Below are positions 1 through 11,830 of a stretch of 64,000 nt of DNA, piece after piece. Made by a program: the position numbers and the translations under genes. The notes under the pieces are model-generated. The model saw nothing but the letters and a program-made list of their open reading frames with translations. It was not told the origin of the DNA and searched no databases. Origin of the DNA: Dichetophora obliterata (lineage: Eukaryota > Arthropoda > Insecta > Diptera > Sciomyzidae); the NCBI GenBank assembly GCA_963920525.1, contig OY986438.1:94400557-94464556 (forward strand), in the 5' to 3' direction. Numbering within the stretch: position 1 is the first letter of the stretch; the number at the start of each line of letters is the position of its first letter.

Positions 1-480
1 AAATTTCACACAATTTTCGATTGCTTCAATATTTGGCAGAGAGATAGACCCCCACTCAGGCCAGGTTCAAAGAGGAAAAGGGTGCGTGGCCCCTCCCATA
101 CAGCTAAAATTTGCGATATCGAATAGCTTTGGAGAAATAGGCCGCAGAGCCTCGGAATTCAGTATTCGAACACGATTTACACGTGCCGTTTCACTGATCA
201 AATTTTTTGGGCGTTGTTAAATGGGACGTGCCTCCTTCCATACAGTCCAAAATTGCGATATAAAATAAGTTCGTACAGCCTCAGAATCCGGTTTTCGAAC
301 ACAATTTACACGTGCCGTTTCACTAATAACATTTTATGGGCGTTGTCAAATGGGACGTGCCATCTTCTATACAGCCCCAATTTGCGATATCGAATTGCTT
401 TGGAGTTATAGGTCGCACAGAATAGCATTTTATGGAAGTTTGGAAACGGGGGCGTGGCAGCAACATGCCGGGTTTCAGCT
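1..480. repeat. degenerate ~130-bp tandem repeat
   Basis: Three imperfect units are visible. The word ttgcgatat recurs near 111, 253 and 382, and cacgtgccgtttcact recurs near 180 and 310, giving spacings of about 129-142 bp. The last unit runs into atgccgggtttcagctagt at about 463-482, which resembles the CTAG-T end of Helitron-type elements. The short open frame at 214-411 is just the repeat read through and is not a gene. Confidence 0.7.
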
Positions 481-849
481 AGTTTTATAATAAAAATAAT
501 TTAATTGATATGAACATAAAAAAAATAAGATTAAAAAATCCTTCTTTTTGAGAAAAGCTTAAAAAAGCTAATGCTATTTTTGTTTGCTGTTATTAGTATA
601 ATAATATGTTGTGATAATAACAATTCAGTTATTATAAGTTATGGAAAAATGCCTTCAAGAATTAAGATTAAGAAAATACTTTCGTATATTTCTGAAAACT
701 GTAATATTTGTTAGACCTGCTTAACAAAAAATTTTAATAGAGAAATAAAATTTGTTTGTGACTTTTTCAGACACCGCACTCCATGCTGTTCTTCACTTAG
801 TTCAACATCTTTCGCGCTTTCTTGCTCGCTTTCGTTGTTCAGGGAAGAT
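481..849. other. AT-rich spacer
   Basis: No open frame, terminal repeat or RNA-like structure is seen. It separates the tandem repeat from the decayed hAT fragment. Confidence 0.5.
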
Positions 850-1740
850 CCAGCATAGTGTTACCATCGTGTTACCGATGGATGTATTAATTTTAACTGA
901 TTGATACCCCAGAGTTCCTGAAATCCTCCAAAATCAAATGCCCGTTTTGGACTGTGAGAGAAATAGTTATGCATCAAACGCATGATTTCTTCCAAGTTAC
1001 TTGGCAACAACTTTGCGGTCTTTTGACACTGAACTTGACACTTAAAATTTGTGTATTTTTTCATTAAAAAATGTTGACACCATCCACTTAGAGAATGGAA
1101 TCATGTTATGCTCAAAGAAGGTTGCGACAATTTTATGTTATCTCTCGGCAGTGCTATCTTCTACCTCTTTATGAAAAAGAAAGCGATCCTCAGGATACAT
1201 GGCGTTGTTTACAAATCGTGCAATTGCAGCAAGCGTTCTGGTAGCACACCTGTCCGTGCTTTCGTCTTGAAGTATTGAGAACTGGTTGCTTTTCATGAAG
1301 TCTATTATATTTTCTTCTTCAAGGACGTGTTTTATCAACATCGTCACCTAGTACGTCCTATTGCGATCTCGTTCAAACTTCAACCCATTTTCTTGTTGAG
1401 CTTTTTGATTAATTTACATAAATCGGGCGCCAAATCAAAAGGCAAATTGTGTTTAGCAATAAGGGCAGCAATTTGGAGTTTAATTAATTTTTTCTTGCTG
1501 GAGGAGGCTTGCAAATTAAATGCGTGGTTGCTGTGCCAGAGTTTCACATTTCTTTTACGGTCTTTCGACTCTGCGTATCTTCTTACATCTGAGAAATGGG
1601 CTTTTGAATGGGTGTTGCATATGCAGCAGTGGTAATATTCACTGCCCTTTATGCTGGCCTTTATCCATTTCTGCTCATCTTCCCAGGATTTTTGATAATA
1701 AGGCGTTTTTGTTCTTAAGGCATAATCTAAACTAGATTAA
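850..1740 (-). pseudogene. decayed hAT transposase fragment (ZMYM/SCAND3-like)
   Basis: Read on the minus strand, three broken frames follow hAT order. First comes a zinc-finger-like stretch (CCICNTHSKAHFSDVRR, about 1660-1600). Next is the block containing FSILQDESTD (frame 1347-1138), the usual hAT context of the first catalytic Asp. Last is a block ending QELWGINQLKLIHPSVTRW (frame 1064-861), which matches the family's KLLHPSxTRW motif. Frameshifts and in-frame stops separate the blocks, and the Cys/His core between the second and third is largely deleted. The C-terminal dimerisation domain and terminal repeats were not found, so this is a truncated remnant. Confidence 0.8.
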
Positions 1741-1849
1741 AAACATTACAAATGAAATATAAACTTACTTTTGGTTAGCGCCACTTGCTCACCAAAAAAA
1801 TTTTAAATATATGACAAATGAAACTCACAGATGTCAATTTCCAAACAGT

Positions 1850-2350
1850 GTTATATACCATGGTACAAAGAACTACAGATAAAGTATTGCGCATGTCCGC
1901 CATCTTTGCTGTGACGTGCAAGGTGCTCCGTGGTTAAAACGTAGTCACAATTTATTCATAGGGTATAAAGATTTTAAAATGCCTACATTTTCTTATGAAA
2001 ACTTGTTTTACTGATATGAAATAAATTTTGTTATATAAAGCACATGTCCAAAATAAAGTAAATATATTTTTTAGTACTGTTTGTGAAGAAAAGTTTGCAT
2101 ATTTTGTAGGGGTGCTTTTCCCCTTTTTACCGATTTACACAAAAAGCGGCTACGTTGCTTGATGTGCTTGACAGAATTTTGACTGTTTGTTCGTTTTCAT
2201 TTTGCTATCTTCGTCCCTTTTCGACATTTTCTTTTGAATGTATTCATCAAGTGTCACATTTGACGAGCACCGATGACGAGGTGCGCAGTAAATTTTGTTT
2301 GTTGCGCCGGGAATACTTTACCTGTAGCTCTTTGTATCATGGTTATATAC
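1850..2350. mobile_element. non-autonomous element with CATGrTACAAAG ends (copy 1)
   Basis: The element proper is 1859-2341 (483 bp). It begins catggtacaaagaactacag and ends with the inverse of CATGATACAAAG. The flanks gttatatac (1850-1858) and gttatatac (2342-2350) are identical, giving a target duplication of 8-9 bp. A clearly homologous copy lies at 50427-50937 and a lone left end at 5566-5590. It has no coding capacity. The duplication length fits Mutator-like or P/hAT-type insertion; the superfamily is not settled. Confidence 0.8.
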
Positions 2351-3119
2351 TGACAAATTATTTTTAGTGTTAAGAAGGCAAATAAAAAGACTTTCGCAAA
2401 GTTGAAAACTAATTTGGCAACAAGAATTGTTTGCTTATGTTTAACAAATTTGAATGTAAGGACAACATTGTATCAAAAAATTTAGTATAAAATCAAATTC
2501 CCCGCAAATATTAGATACAATATTAAATTCCCCCCCAACCGACTTGAAATTCCCCACAAATCGGGGAATTCCCCACCAGTTGGCATACCTGCTGGTTACA
2601 ATTAAAAATAGTGATGTGAAATTTTTTAGTAGCTTACTAGGCGCTTACACTAGGACGTACTGTTAAAACTGATGAAATACGTTTAAAACATTTTATCCAT
2701 TTAAACTCACTTTTGCAACTGTCTCAACTTTTTTGAAGACAGTTCACGAGACTGTAATAAATGTAATGGTGTAGTAATGACACCAATTATATTAAGGAAC
2801 AGAAAAGATAAAAATTTCAAAGAATTTATTGGTAATCTATACTATTTTATAAAAGGAGACTCACAAATTTGATCCAGAATAAGCTCGGTAACCGCTGAAC
2901 CGATTTTAATAATTCTTTTTTTATTCGATTCCTAAGATAATAAAGATTGTTATAGCTTACCAAGTTTTTTGAAAAATGTATTTTTTAATTATTGCAAAAT
3001 CACGCATTTTATTTGATGCCTACATTAAACCAGCAGCGCAATATAACAGCAAACAAAGCTTTTCTCTCTTTGTCAAGAGAGCTTCTCTCAATATAACACG
3101 ACAGCCATGTTGTGTAGTT
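2351..3119. other. AT-rich, no gene seen
   Basis: Only short random-looking frames. A C-rich run occurs near 2530. Nothing supportable beyond this. Confidence 0.4.
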
Positions 3120-3274
3120 AAGCTGAATTCACTGATAACCTTCAGCATGTTTTTGTGTGATTTAAAATAATGTTAATCAAGTTGAGAGCGTACAGAAATT
3201 TTTCTCTCTGAGCGAAAACTTCATATGAAAAAAAACTTTAAAAACATGCTGAAGGTTATCAGTGAATCCAGCTT
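3120..3274. repeat. 35-bp hairpin arms
   Basis: Arm 3120-3154 (aagctgaattcactgataac...) is repeated in inverted orientation at 3240-3274 with one mismatch, around an 85-bp loop. This is probably a foldback or MITE remnant. Confidence 0.75.
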
Positions 3275-3529
3275 TACTTTCAGGGAGATTCTTGCTTTCA
3301 TACAGTCTTAACTAAATTTTCTTTGTTAATGTCTTGAAGGGAGTTGCCAGAATTTAGTTATCTGCATTAATTATGTTTTGCAGCCTTACCAGCCAGCTTT
3401 TCCCCACTTGAGATTGTGTTAGTCTATCTTTACGAATATATAAAAGCGTTGTGACACTGCACGGATGTTTGAAAATCACACAAGAACCACTGAACAGATT
3501 AACACGATATAGGTATCAAACGATTTGTT

Positions 3530-4110
3530 ATTCCAACTTTATCGTAGTACGCTATGTTAGATTTGCCACGTCTACTTTCCATGCCCACTTTTTGCAATAA
3601 GTGCTATATATCAGACGATTTTGGTCGTATGAGACTAGCATTTGGTAATCTACGTTGTATGGTTACTTTCGCTAACTTTACTAAAAATGGGCATGACCCA
3701 CTTTAGTTAAGTCCACTTTTCGGGGGATAAGCTTGGAGTAAAGCAAAGCGCACTAAGTTTAAGCTGAATTGAGCTGAAATTCTGGCATTCTATTGTTTCG
3801 AGTATGAGATGGTTTAAGTGAAAAATTTTGCCACGCCCCCATTACCGCCCAGAATTAATCAAAAATGTTATACTTCGAACGGTTTTGGTTGTATTAGACT
3901 AAAATTTGTTAATTTAGTTCATACGGCTACTTTCGGCAACTGTACTAAAAATGGCGAATGTATAACATTTTTTTTCGAACAGCATGAAAATTCGTAAATA
4001 GCCAAAAGGTGGTCTGCGGCAGGACAACGTCTGCCGGGCAATACTATACATCAATAAAAATGTTGTATATATCAGAAAATTCTGATCGTCATACATTGAT
4101 GTTTCAAACG
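3530..4110. repeat. degenerate ~260-bp tandem repeat
   Basis: The block ttttggtcgtatgagactag...tactaaaaatgggca (about 3618-3692) is repeated as ttttggttgtattagacta...tactaaaaatggcga (about 3883-3957), with a further partial unit near 4060-4110. It overlaps two short frames that look non-coding. Confidence 0.6.
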
Positions 4111-5550
4111 GAAACGTCTAGCATGTGTTTTGTTCGAAGGTCAATTTACACTTTTACAAATTCACAAAACGATCATAAAAAATTCATTGAATTGGGTCAG
4201 GACAAATTCTACTATAACTATAACGTTAACTATGAATATATAGATAAGGAAATAGATTAAAACATAGATTTATGTGTATAACTTTGGAATAGTTTGAAAT
4301 ATTTGAAATATTTTTCACAGAATTATTTTTTAAGCTATATTTGAAAATGTTTTTCACATGAATTAGTTTTTAAGCTGTAACACATTGCAAAAAATATAAC
4401 AGCATTTTAAACAAATTAGTTTTCATCAAAAATCATAGGGGGAGGGGGTAAGTGGCCCATGATTTTAATGGTAGAAACTGTTAGTATCAAAATAGAACAA
4501 TTTTTGCAGGTAAATTGTGTTATATGAAAGAATAAGGAAAATTAAAATTAAAAAAAATTAAAATTAAAAAAAATATGTACAACAAAAGCAACTCTTGGCC
4601 TATTGTTTAGTACACGTTGGATATTTTAGAGGTTTTTTGAAAACAATATAAGACATTGCATTGTTGAGGTAACGGTTAACCTTTTCTAATTTCCCCAATT
4701 TACTTAATGGAACTTTCAAACAAAGAAAATTGGATGAAAATCGATTTGTAAATTGCGGAAATGTTTGCTTGCTAAGTCAAAACATGAAATCTCAATCGTT
4801 TTTTTCTCATTCTGAGGCTTATGAGTTATACTGAGAAAATCTATAGTTTTGAGATATCGCAAGAATTTTAATGTCATAATAATAGGTTTTTTTAAAACAT
4901 ACCTAATATCCGTACAAAATATTTCCGAAAAGAAAAGAAAATTACCGTTAATTTTAGTAATCAACGACTGTCCATACACAAATGCATTGTTATGCACTGA
5001 GAAAGTCTATAGTTTTTGAGATATCGCCAAAAGTTTGATGTCATTATATCGGTTTTTTTTTTAAATTTAAGAAGAATTGTTGCTTGGCCTAAGCCCAATA
5101 ACAACAATTAATAACTGAAGAAGGCCGATTAACTACAACAATTTAAGAAGAATATATTTATTTTCAGAATATATGTACAAAATTTTAAAAAATTTTTACC
5201 CAAATTTTTTTATAACGCTGTTATGCAGTACAAATCAGGTAAATTTATGTCATTATAATAATAACCGTTAAAATAAGTTATTCAAATTAAAAAAAAATCT
5301 CATTAAAAAATATATCAATTTTTCATAATTAAACAAAACGAACACAATAATTTTTATATTTTGAATTTGTTTTAATACAACTAAATACTTTCATTTTAAG
5401 ATTTAAAATTTTTACATGGTATTTAATATTTTTATCGCAAGCGAAGCAGCGGGTATTTGCTAGTATACAATATTTTAGCTTGGGCGTACTATTTAAGAAA
5501 ATGTATTAAAAAAATATAAAAACATTTTAACTTTTATTAACTGTTTTGTC
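4111..5550. other. AT-rich with short direct repeats
   Basis: Two imperfect direct repeats are visible: a ~57-bp pair near 4310-4380 (tttttcaca...tttttaagct) and a ~166-bp-spaced pair near 4830 and 4996 (tgagaaartctatag...gagatatcgc). No convincing gene is present. Confidence 0.45.
5434..5464 (+). mobile_element. possible Helitron-like 3' terminus
   Basis: The string gcaagcgaagcagcgggtat followed by ttgctagt ends in CTAG-T with a short AGCA/TGCT stem just upstream. This is the general form of Helitron or Helentron 3' ends. No replication initiator or helicase coding sequence is seen, and the 5' boundary is unknown. Confidence 0.3.
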
Positions 5551-5565
5551 ATTTGTCTTACTTAT

Positions 5566-5590
5566 GATACAAAGAACTACAGATAACGTA
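5566..5590 (+). mobile_element. solo terminal repeat of the CATGATACAAAG family
   Basis: Contains atgatacaaagaactacaga, identical to the left end of the element at 50427, without a recognisable partner end downstream. Confidence 0.6.
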
Positions 5591-8280
5591 GATACATTTC
5601 ATTTAACGAAAAGGACGAAAGGAGAATAACGTTTTCAAAGCCTTCGCACTCTCTGCTTTGAAAAGTGGAATAATATTTTATGTAGCGGAAAAATATTATT
5701 TAACAATTTTTTTTACCAAAATATTATTAATCAATTTGTTTTTACCAAAATAGTTAAATTACCTTTGTATTTCCATAATGTATTAAAAGCAAGTATCTAG
5801 AATTTAGATACAACAATTAACTTTTTGTCGCTTAAAACGTTATTCGCATTTCAAAACAATTTGTACAAGCTTTTTCCAAGCACGATGCTTTCACTTGTAA
5901 GCTTACTACAAGCTTATTCCAAGCTTGTTTGGCTTATTGGATTTGCTTATTGGTATTCTTTTTTGTTTTGAGCCGTTTTTAATTGGATTTTTTTTCTATT
6001 TTGAGCCGCAAAAACATATGTTGATCTTCATTGTCGAATAACTGCGAGCTTAAAGCCAGACAGTACAAATTAAGTCTAAGTAAATTTTGTTTTAATAATA
6101 GAAAATAAGTCATTTAAATAAATTTATTAAGGTGCTATTTCCGAAAAATATGTTTTTGATCGAATTTTTTTCAATTTTGAAAACCGCTTGGGAAAGTTAA
6201 TAGTTTGAAAAAGTAAATTAGAATTGGGACATTTTGGTTAACTTTTTCGAGATTCTACTGTATTTGTAAAAAGAACTGAAATCATCGCGGGGGCACTGCG
6301 ATACTTTTGAAAAGCAAAAAGTACTGAATACAGTAGTTTAGTACTGAATTTATCATGCCTGCTAAAAATACGAGGAAAAAAGAGTTCTCTGTTTAACTGA
6401 TAAACTCCAAGCTTTAAAAAAAGTTTAGGCAAACTCAAAAAAAAATTGTATTGTTTTTTGAAAACCCAGGGAGAAAAAAGAAAAAATATTTGTGTACATA
6501 TAAATATTTTACTGAGGTATGTACAAAAATTCCATTCTTTTAAGTTAAACGATTGAGCCACCCATTTTTTTTAACAAAAATTTTCGAAATGTTTCCTATA
6601 GATTGAAAAAATATAAAGGAAAAGACCTATTAAAAGTTCAAAGAGTATAAACTTAAACCAGGTCAACTAGTTATGGTTCATTGCCTCATTTTGTTGAGTC
6701 AAAGACTAAAACTCATCCCTTAAGGACAATTGAAAAACTTGAGCTTAAAACAAGATCAGACTTAAGAAATTGGCATATCGTAAAATCGGCCAAAAGGAAA
6801 AGATTTACAATGTCGTAGATGACGAAAAAAGCTAAAAGACGTGAAATTAACTGGAACAAAGCCAGAAAACTTGCATTTATACACACAGACACATATACAC
6901 ATATCGCTAGACTACACACACATTTAGTAGAATGAGAAAAACCACAAATTTCAGTTAGAATTTCACAGTCAACCGAAAATTCAATAAAAAGGAATTTAAA
7001 CTGCATTCAAAGTAGAGCCAAAACCAAAGTAAATAAGAAATAGTGCATCGCATTAAACGGTCACAAATTCCGCAATGCAGGGAGTTTGCACTAAAATAGT
7101 ATAAAAAAAACATTACAACAGCACGACACTTTTATGCAAACAAGCACATGCAACTAAACAACACACAAAGTCAAATATGCTGTATGTAAAATACAAATAA
7201 CTGCATGAAAAGTAATTTTTTTCTACAAATCACACTTCTAAGGTTTGTATATATGACATCCTTGTTCCATTATGATTGAAACCATAAATATCTATGACAT
7301 CTGATATATCCATCTTTGACACAATTGACCAATTAATCAAAGTTGGTAGGTAGGAAAATATGGAGTGTCATACGAGTTGGCCTTTCTTTCACTCAAACTG
7401 TGCATAAATAAACAATAATGTTCACTTCCGCCTATGACCTAGATTCGACGTTGAGTTGCATATCACGAGATTTCTTTACTACTAGGTTAGGTCATCGATT
7501 TTAAATGAACACGAACTGTGTCATACAGTTGCGTTACAAGAACAGACACAAAGTGCCGGCTGAGTGGAGGGAGTAAAATAAAAATCAATAATAAACAAAT
7601 AAAAGTCCAAGTGGCGATGCTTTTTTTTCAATCGCAAGTTCATTTACACTTTGTCTTCCGCCCTCCCCCCCCCTCTCCATGGGTGCAAAGTTCACCTTTT
7701 GTCACCCACTCGAGCTTTGAGCTGTCTCAAACACTTATTTTAATCATCAAATAACTATCTCTTTCACAATGGGAGTTATTTTTTGTTCGCTATAATCACT
7801 TTTTTAAATCTCTATCGAACATTTTTTGCTCTTTGTATAACTTATTTTGAAATGTTTTTTTCCTACTAATTATATCATTCAGCAAAGTAAAATTATTATT
7901 TCATTATTATTTCCTTTGCTTTTTCCAATTTCATTCAATGTGAAATGAACTCGTGTTGTTATTAAAAAATTCATATGCGATTTGGGTTCTGAAAAGAATG
8001 CTGACTAATTTTTAGACAAGACACTAAGCAGCTTTATGGACTAATTAATAAAGGTACAAAAACAGTTTTATATTTGTTGGAGTTTAATAATGACATCACG
8101 ATCGTTGATTGCTGAAAAGCAAAAAGTTTTTTATACATACATATGTATATTTCATTGCGATTCTTGCACTCGCCAATAATGACCCTAAATCGGTGCACTA
8201 AATTTGAGAAAAATGATCACATAGCATGTGTATTCAGGTCCTACTACTTTCACATGCCTAATACTATTTATAAAATTGCC
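5591..8280. other. long AT-rich stretch without recognisable genes
   Basis: Frames of 70-107 codons (for example 6561-6238 and 7006-6713 on the minus strand) have low-complexity, Phe/Leu/Lys-rich translations and no family motif. A pyrimidine-rich tract with a C run occurs near 7660-7680. No repeat boundaries were found. Confidence 0.45.
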
Positions 8281-8620
8281 CACCCCTATCTGCCACCCTT
8301 CAAGGTGTTTCCCCCGCACAAAAAAACAAAAATAAAAATAATGGCGAAAATAGTTCATATCTTGTCCTAATCGACCAGTAGTCAGTAAGAGGAGTCAAAT
8401 GTATAAGTTGATCTATTCTTTTTTCACCCATTACATTTTATCTGAACGCACCCACTCACCCCTATCTGTCACAATTCGGGTATATCAAATAAAAAAAAAT
8501 AATATTTTAAGAGAAATAGCTTATATCTCTTTTAATAACCCCTTGATAGGTCAAATGAATGAACTGATCTTATAATTTTTTCCACGCCAACATCTCATCT
8601 AAGACCTATCAATTGAACTA
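8281..8620. repeat. degenerate ~177-bp tandem repeat
   Basis: cacccctatctgccac (8281) recurs as cacccctatctgtcac (about 8458). Both are followed by aaataat..., a gttcatatct/cttatatct block, and a ggtcaaatg-type block. Two imperfect units. Confidence 0.55.
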
Positions 8621-9194
8621 TCTTAATATGAGTTGCTTCCAACCATTTTTATCGAAAAATAATTTCTTGCTATGTAAAGGGTCAAAAACACAAAATTATT
8701 TGAAAAAATCATAAAATATTTAAATTTGAATCACTGAACATAAGGGTGAGCTGATTTGATGAAATTATGTCTGTACAATTTTTCTTTGTTAAAGGACAAA
8801 AAAGGAATCTAGGGGTATATTTTTTCTCCGTGGAATAAAACGTACCCCCTAATTTTAAGTTTTTTTCATTTTCCAACATTCTTGTACTGGACCCCCTAAT
8901 GATTATTTTTTTTTTGGAAATCTGATGCAAAAAAAAATTCCCCGGCTCATAAAACTATATTTTGTAAAATTTAAACGAAATTGTAAAAATTGTAAAAATG
9001 AAAATTAATTTATTTGCATAGCAACAAAAAGCTATAGTGGGTGGTTCCCAACCACAAATTCTATTTTAAAGGGTGCTCATAATTGTGATTTTTAACTATG
9101 AAAGACAATGCCACTATGCCACACAATTGTGAATAAACACAAAAAACTTAAATAATATTAACGACTAGCACACTGTATTAATTTAACCCTTTCA
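8621..9194. other. AT-rich, nothing recognised
   Basis: No gene, hairpin or terminal repeat was identified. Confidence 0.4.
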
Positions 9195-9299
9195 GTGAAC
9201 TTGCCCAATATATTGGACACGTCAGAAAGTCATTTTTATATGTATATATTTTGCAAAGCTTTTTTAAATCAAAGCGTTTGGCTCTATGAAAAAAAGATG

Positions 9300-9840
9300 A
9301 ATCAACATAATAAAAATAAACTTAGAGAGATATTTGACATAAAAGTCAGTTGGATTTTCGATTTTGTGCCGAAAAAAAGCAAAAAAACTTTTTTCGGCCT
9401 ATTTTATAAGAACAAAATCAACCGGACAAAGATCAAATTATGTTTTTTATCTTTTTATAGCTTTAATGATATGAATATTAAGAGGGCTTAAAAAACAGAG
9501 ATCTAAAAGTTTGATAAACTGACTGTCTAGTCAGCTAAGTGATTGACTCTATACCGAGTTATTGTTGTTGCCTTCTTAAAAACTTACTCGATCCAAAAAG
9601 CTCGCAATTAAATTCATTTAATAATTTAATAGATCACAAATTAATCAACTGGTTTAAAAAGGGATTAAAAAAGACTTTGTGCCGAAGAGAAGCAAAACAA
9701 TTTGTTCTTTGTACAAGCTTGCAAAACGTAAGTAGCGCAGGTTAAAATCAAAGCTATGTTTTTTTCTTCTTTTAAGGACCTAAATGATAGGAATATTACC
9801 TCAATAAAATGTTTTTTCTCAGACTTTTGTCACGTTTTTT
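9300..9840. repeat. imperfect direct repeat around ttttgtgccgaa
   Basis: The segment from gattttgtgccgaaaaaaag (9360) to taatgatatgaatatta resembles the segment from actttgtgccgaagagaag (9675) to aaatgataggaatatta. The offset is about 315 bp. The small open frames here are fragments of this repeat. Confidence 0.5.
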
Positions 9841-9973
9841 TGGGATATTTTTTGGATTTTTTTTGGACCATTAAGATTTTCGATCCAATACTAAGACAAA
9901 AATCTCAATGGTTTGGCTGTTATAGGCCAAAATATCCAAAAAAAAAAAACGTGACAAAAGTCTGAGAAAAAAC
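9811..9973. repeat. long hairpin, 30+ bp arms
   Basis: ttttttctcagacttttgtc plus acgttttttt (from about 9811) is inverted at aaaaaaacgtgacaaaagtc plus tgagaaaaaa (ending about 9973). The cores are perfect and the loop is roughly 70-80 bp. It is a foldback or MITE-type structure. Confidence 0.8.
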
Positions 9974-10740
9974 TGCAAGTCAAAATCTGGAAGCTCGATT
10001 TTCACCGTAGACGTATGGTCTAGTGGACTTTTTTACTCAGTACAATCCCAAGAATCAGAAACGCGAAGCGCCCATTAAGATGTTCAAATCGCCCCATCCT
10101 AATATATATGCTTTAAATTTTTTAATGAATTTAGATTGAAAGGCTTACTTTTTATTACCCATAAAATTATTTTCAGATATTGGGCTTCAAACTTAAAATT
10201 TGTTTAAAAAAAAAAAAGAAAAAAAGGTTTTTTAACCAAATTCGATCATTACAACCATACTTCTGACACTATTGGCACATTTTATACCTTAAAATTTTTG
10301 TGTGACTAATTTCTACAACATACAACAATTCATTTACAAGCGTTTATGTATATAACTGCTCTCAACAGTGGATTTCTTTGAATTTCGCCATTTATATGAG
10401 AAGTTGGGGTTAAACGAAAAAAACCATTATGATATTTGGATTCGACGAAAAATTTCACTATAAAAAATGTTATCGCTCTTTGTTATAGTGAAAGTTTTCC
10501 AAAATTTTTGGCATAGTGTAATTATGTTTAAGTAACTTTACTAGCAATGAACAAAAAATTTCAAACTGCATTAATTTCATTTCCATGCACTTGATTTTTT
10601 TTACTCCGAAAAATTTAAATAGTCGAAAATGAAAACGCAAGTTCCTAAACTTTCGTATGATCTCGAAAGTACCAAAAATAGAACAATTGTGGCTATAGTT
10701 CCATCCCTGGTTCAAGTGCTTATTCATTGTCTTTTGCGAT
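9974..10740. other. AT-rich, nothing recognised
   Basis: No coding motif. The 85-codon minus-strand frame at 10727-10470 shows no recognisable domain. Confidence 0.4.
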
Positions 10741-10807
10741 CTTCTTATGTTTGACAGTTACGGTACCCACTTCTTTGGGACGACTCTACCATGTCGAATA
10801 TACCTTG
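10741..10807 (-). mobile_element. isolated end of the P-like element family
   Basis: This segment matches the right end of the P-like element at 58424-59594: cttcttatgtttgacagt, cggtacccac, cgac.ctaccatgt.gaata, and the terminus ATACCTTG. No partner left end was recognised nearby, so it is a truncated copy. Confidence 0.75.
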
Positions 10808-11086
10808 AGTTAGCTTAAGTTTTTTTCGTTTTTTTGTGTGTTTCGCATTAATGCAGCGTTAAAAGCGTAGGCGTAACAATTTAGGTTACAAATGTTAAAA
10901 ATGTTTAGGTTAAAAATGTTACCAAAGAATACATTTTTTTCCACCAGAATCCGTTGATAAAAGTAATTTTAATTTATTTTTTATGTCGTATTGTGATTTT
11001 AGCATTACATCTATTTCATATCTTATTTATTGATATATCTGCATTTATCGTATAAGAAATATTAAACAAATTTGTATACTTTTCAG

Positions 11087-11172
11087 CCTGTACTGATACG
11101 TGAAATTGAAACAGGAGTACGCTGCACAACATGCAAAACGGATTGTCCAGGATACATGCCACACAACTGGAG
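11087..11172 (+). CDS. internal exon of a PET/LIM-domain protein (Limpet/Testin-like)
   Basis: A single frame is open across 86 bp between a clear acceptor (tatacttttcag, AG at 11085-11086) and donor (gtaaga at 11173). It encodes PVLIREIETGVRCTTCK then TDCPGYMPHNWR. The C-x2-C-x3-C spacing and the GYxPHxWR pattern resemble the Cys-rich segment before the PET domain in Testin and Limpet proteins, where HxWRKICxxCKCPRE follows. The exon ends two bases into the codon after Trp, so the next exon should resume with K/R-I-C-like residues; that exon is not in view, presumably because of a long intron. Codon use is balanced, unlike the AT-rich surroundings. Family assignment is by motif only; splice structure and frame are seen directly. 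Confidence 0.6.
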
Positions 11173-11204
11173 GTAAGACATATTTTCAAATAAAACCTAT
11201 AAGG

Positions 11205-11830
11205 AATTATCTTCGACTGGACTGAAGTTAAAATGCCTCCACAGTCGTATTATAGTACATTCGAAGTTTTCAATGTTGCATTATTTTGTAGGGCGTTACT
11301 TTTATAGGGCGTGGTTTTTATCCAAATATGTACTTTATATTTGAAACTTAACATTTTAATTTTTTTAAATTTCAAAACTTATGTGTAAAAAATTAAGTTT
11401 GTACATTAATTTTATTTTATGAAGGTTATTACGATAACTTGGTGTGGAACGTAGGAGGATTTTTCAGTTTTTTTTTACCAAATTAAAAAAACATATAGTG
11501 GATATTTAAGATTAAAACTAATTTGCAAAATTTTAAACCATTGTACTACTTTTTGTGGAATTTAAGGAGATTTTACCGTTTTCATAAAGTCGCTTTATAT
11601 GGGAGGTAGTGGTTTTCATTCGAATTTTACAAATTTCATATTCAGAGTGCATATGAAGGATTAAAACTTATGTACTTATCTTTAAAATCATTAGATTATT
11701 TTTTGTAAAATTAAAAGAGATTTTACCGTTTTGGCAAAGTCCCGTTACATGAAAGGCAGGCGTGGTTTTTATCCAATTTGGTTTATTTTTATGTTAAACC
11801 TGACCACTCCTTAACTAAAAATCAAAAATA
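11205..11830. repeat. degenerate ~150-bp tandem repeat with cgtggttttcatcc core
   Basis: Units share gagattttaccgttttnnnaaagtc followed by a gggaggtngtggttttnatnc block (about 11567 and 11718), with an older partial unit near 11280-11330 (agggcgtggtttttatccaa). A related ttatatgggaggtgggtgtgg string occurs at about 56007 inside a hAT element. Confidence 0.6.

Noticed and set aside
214..411. 65-codon frame in the first tandem repeat
   Set aside because: The translation itself repeats with the ~130-bp DNA unit and has no protein-like features.
1327..1735. Two plus-strand frames over the first hAT fragment
   Set aside because: They are shadows of the minus-strand transposase remnant, which has recognisable motifs.
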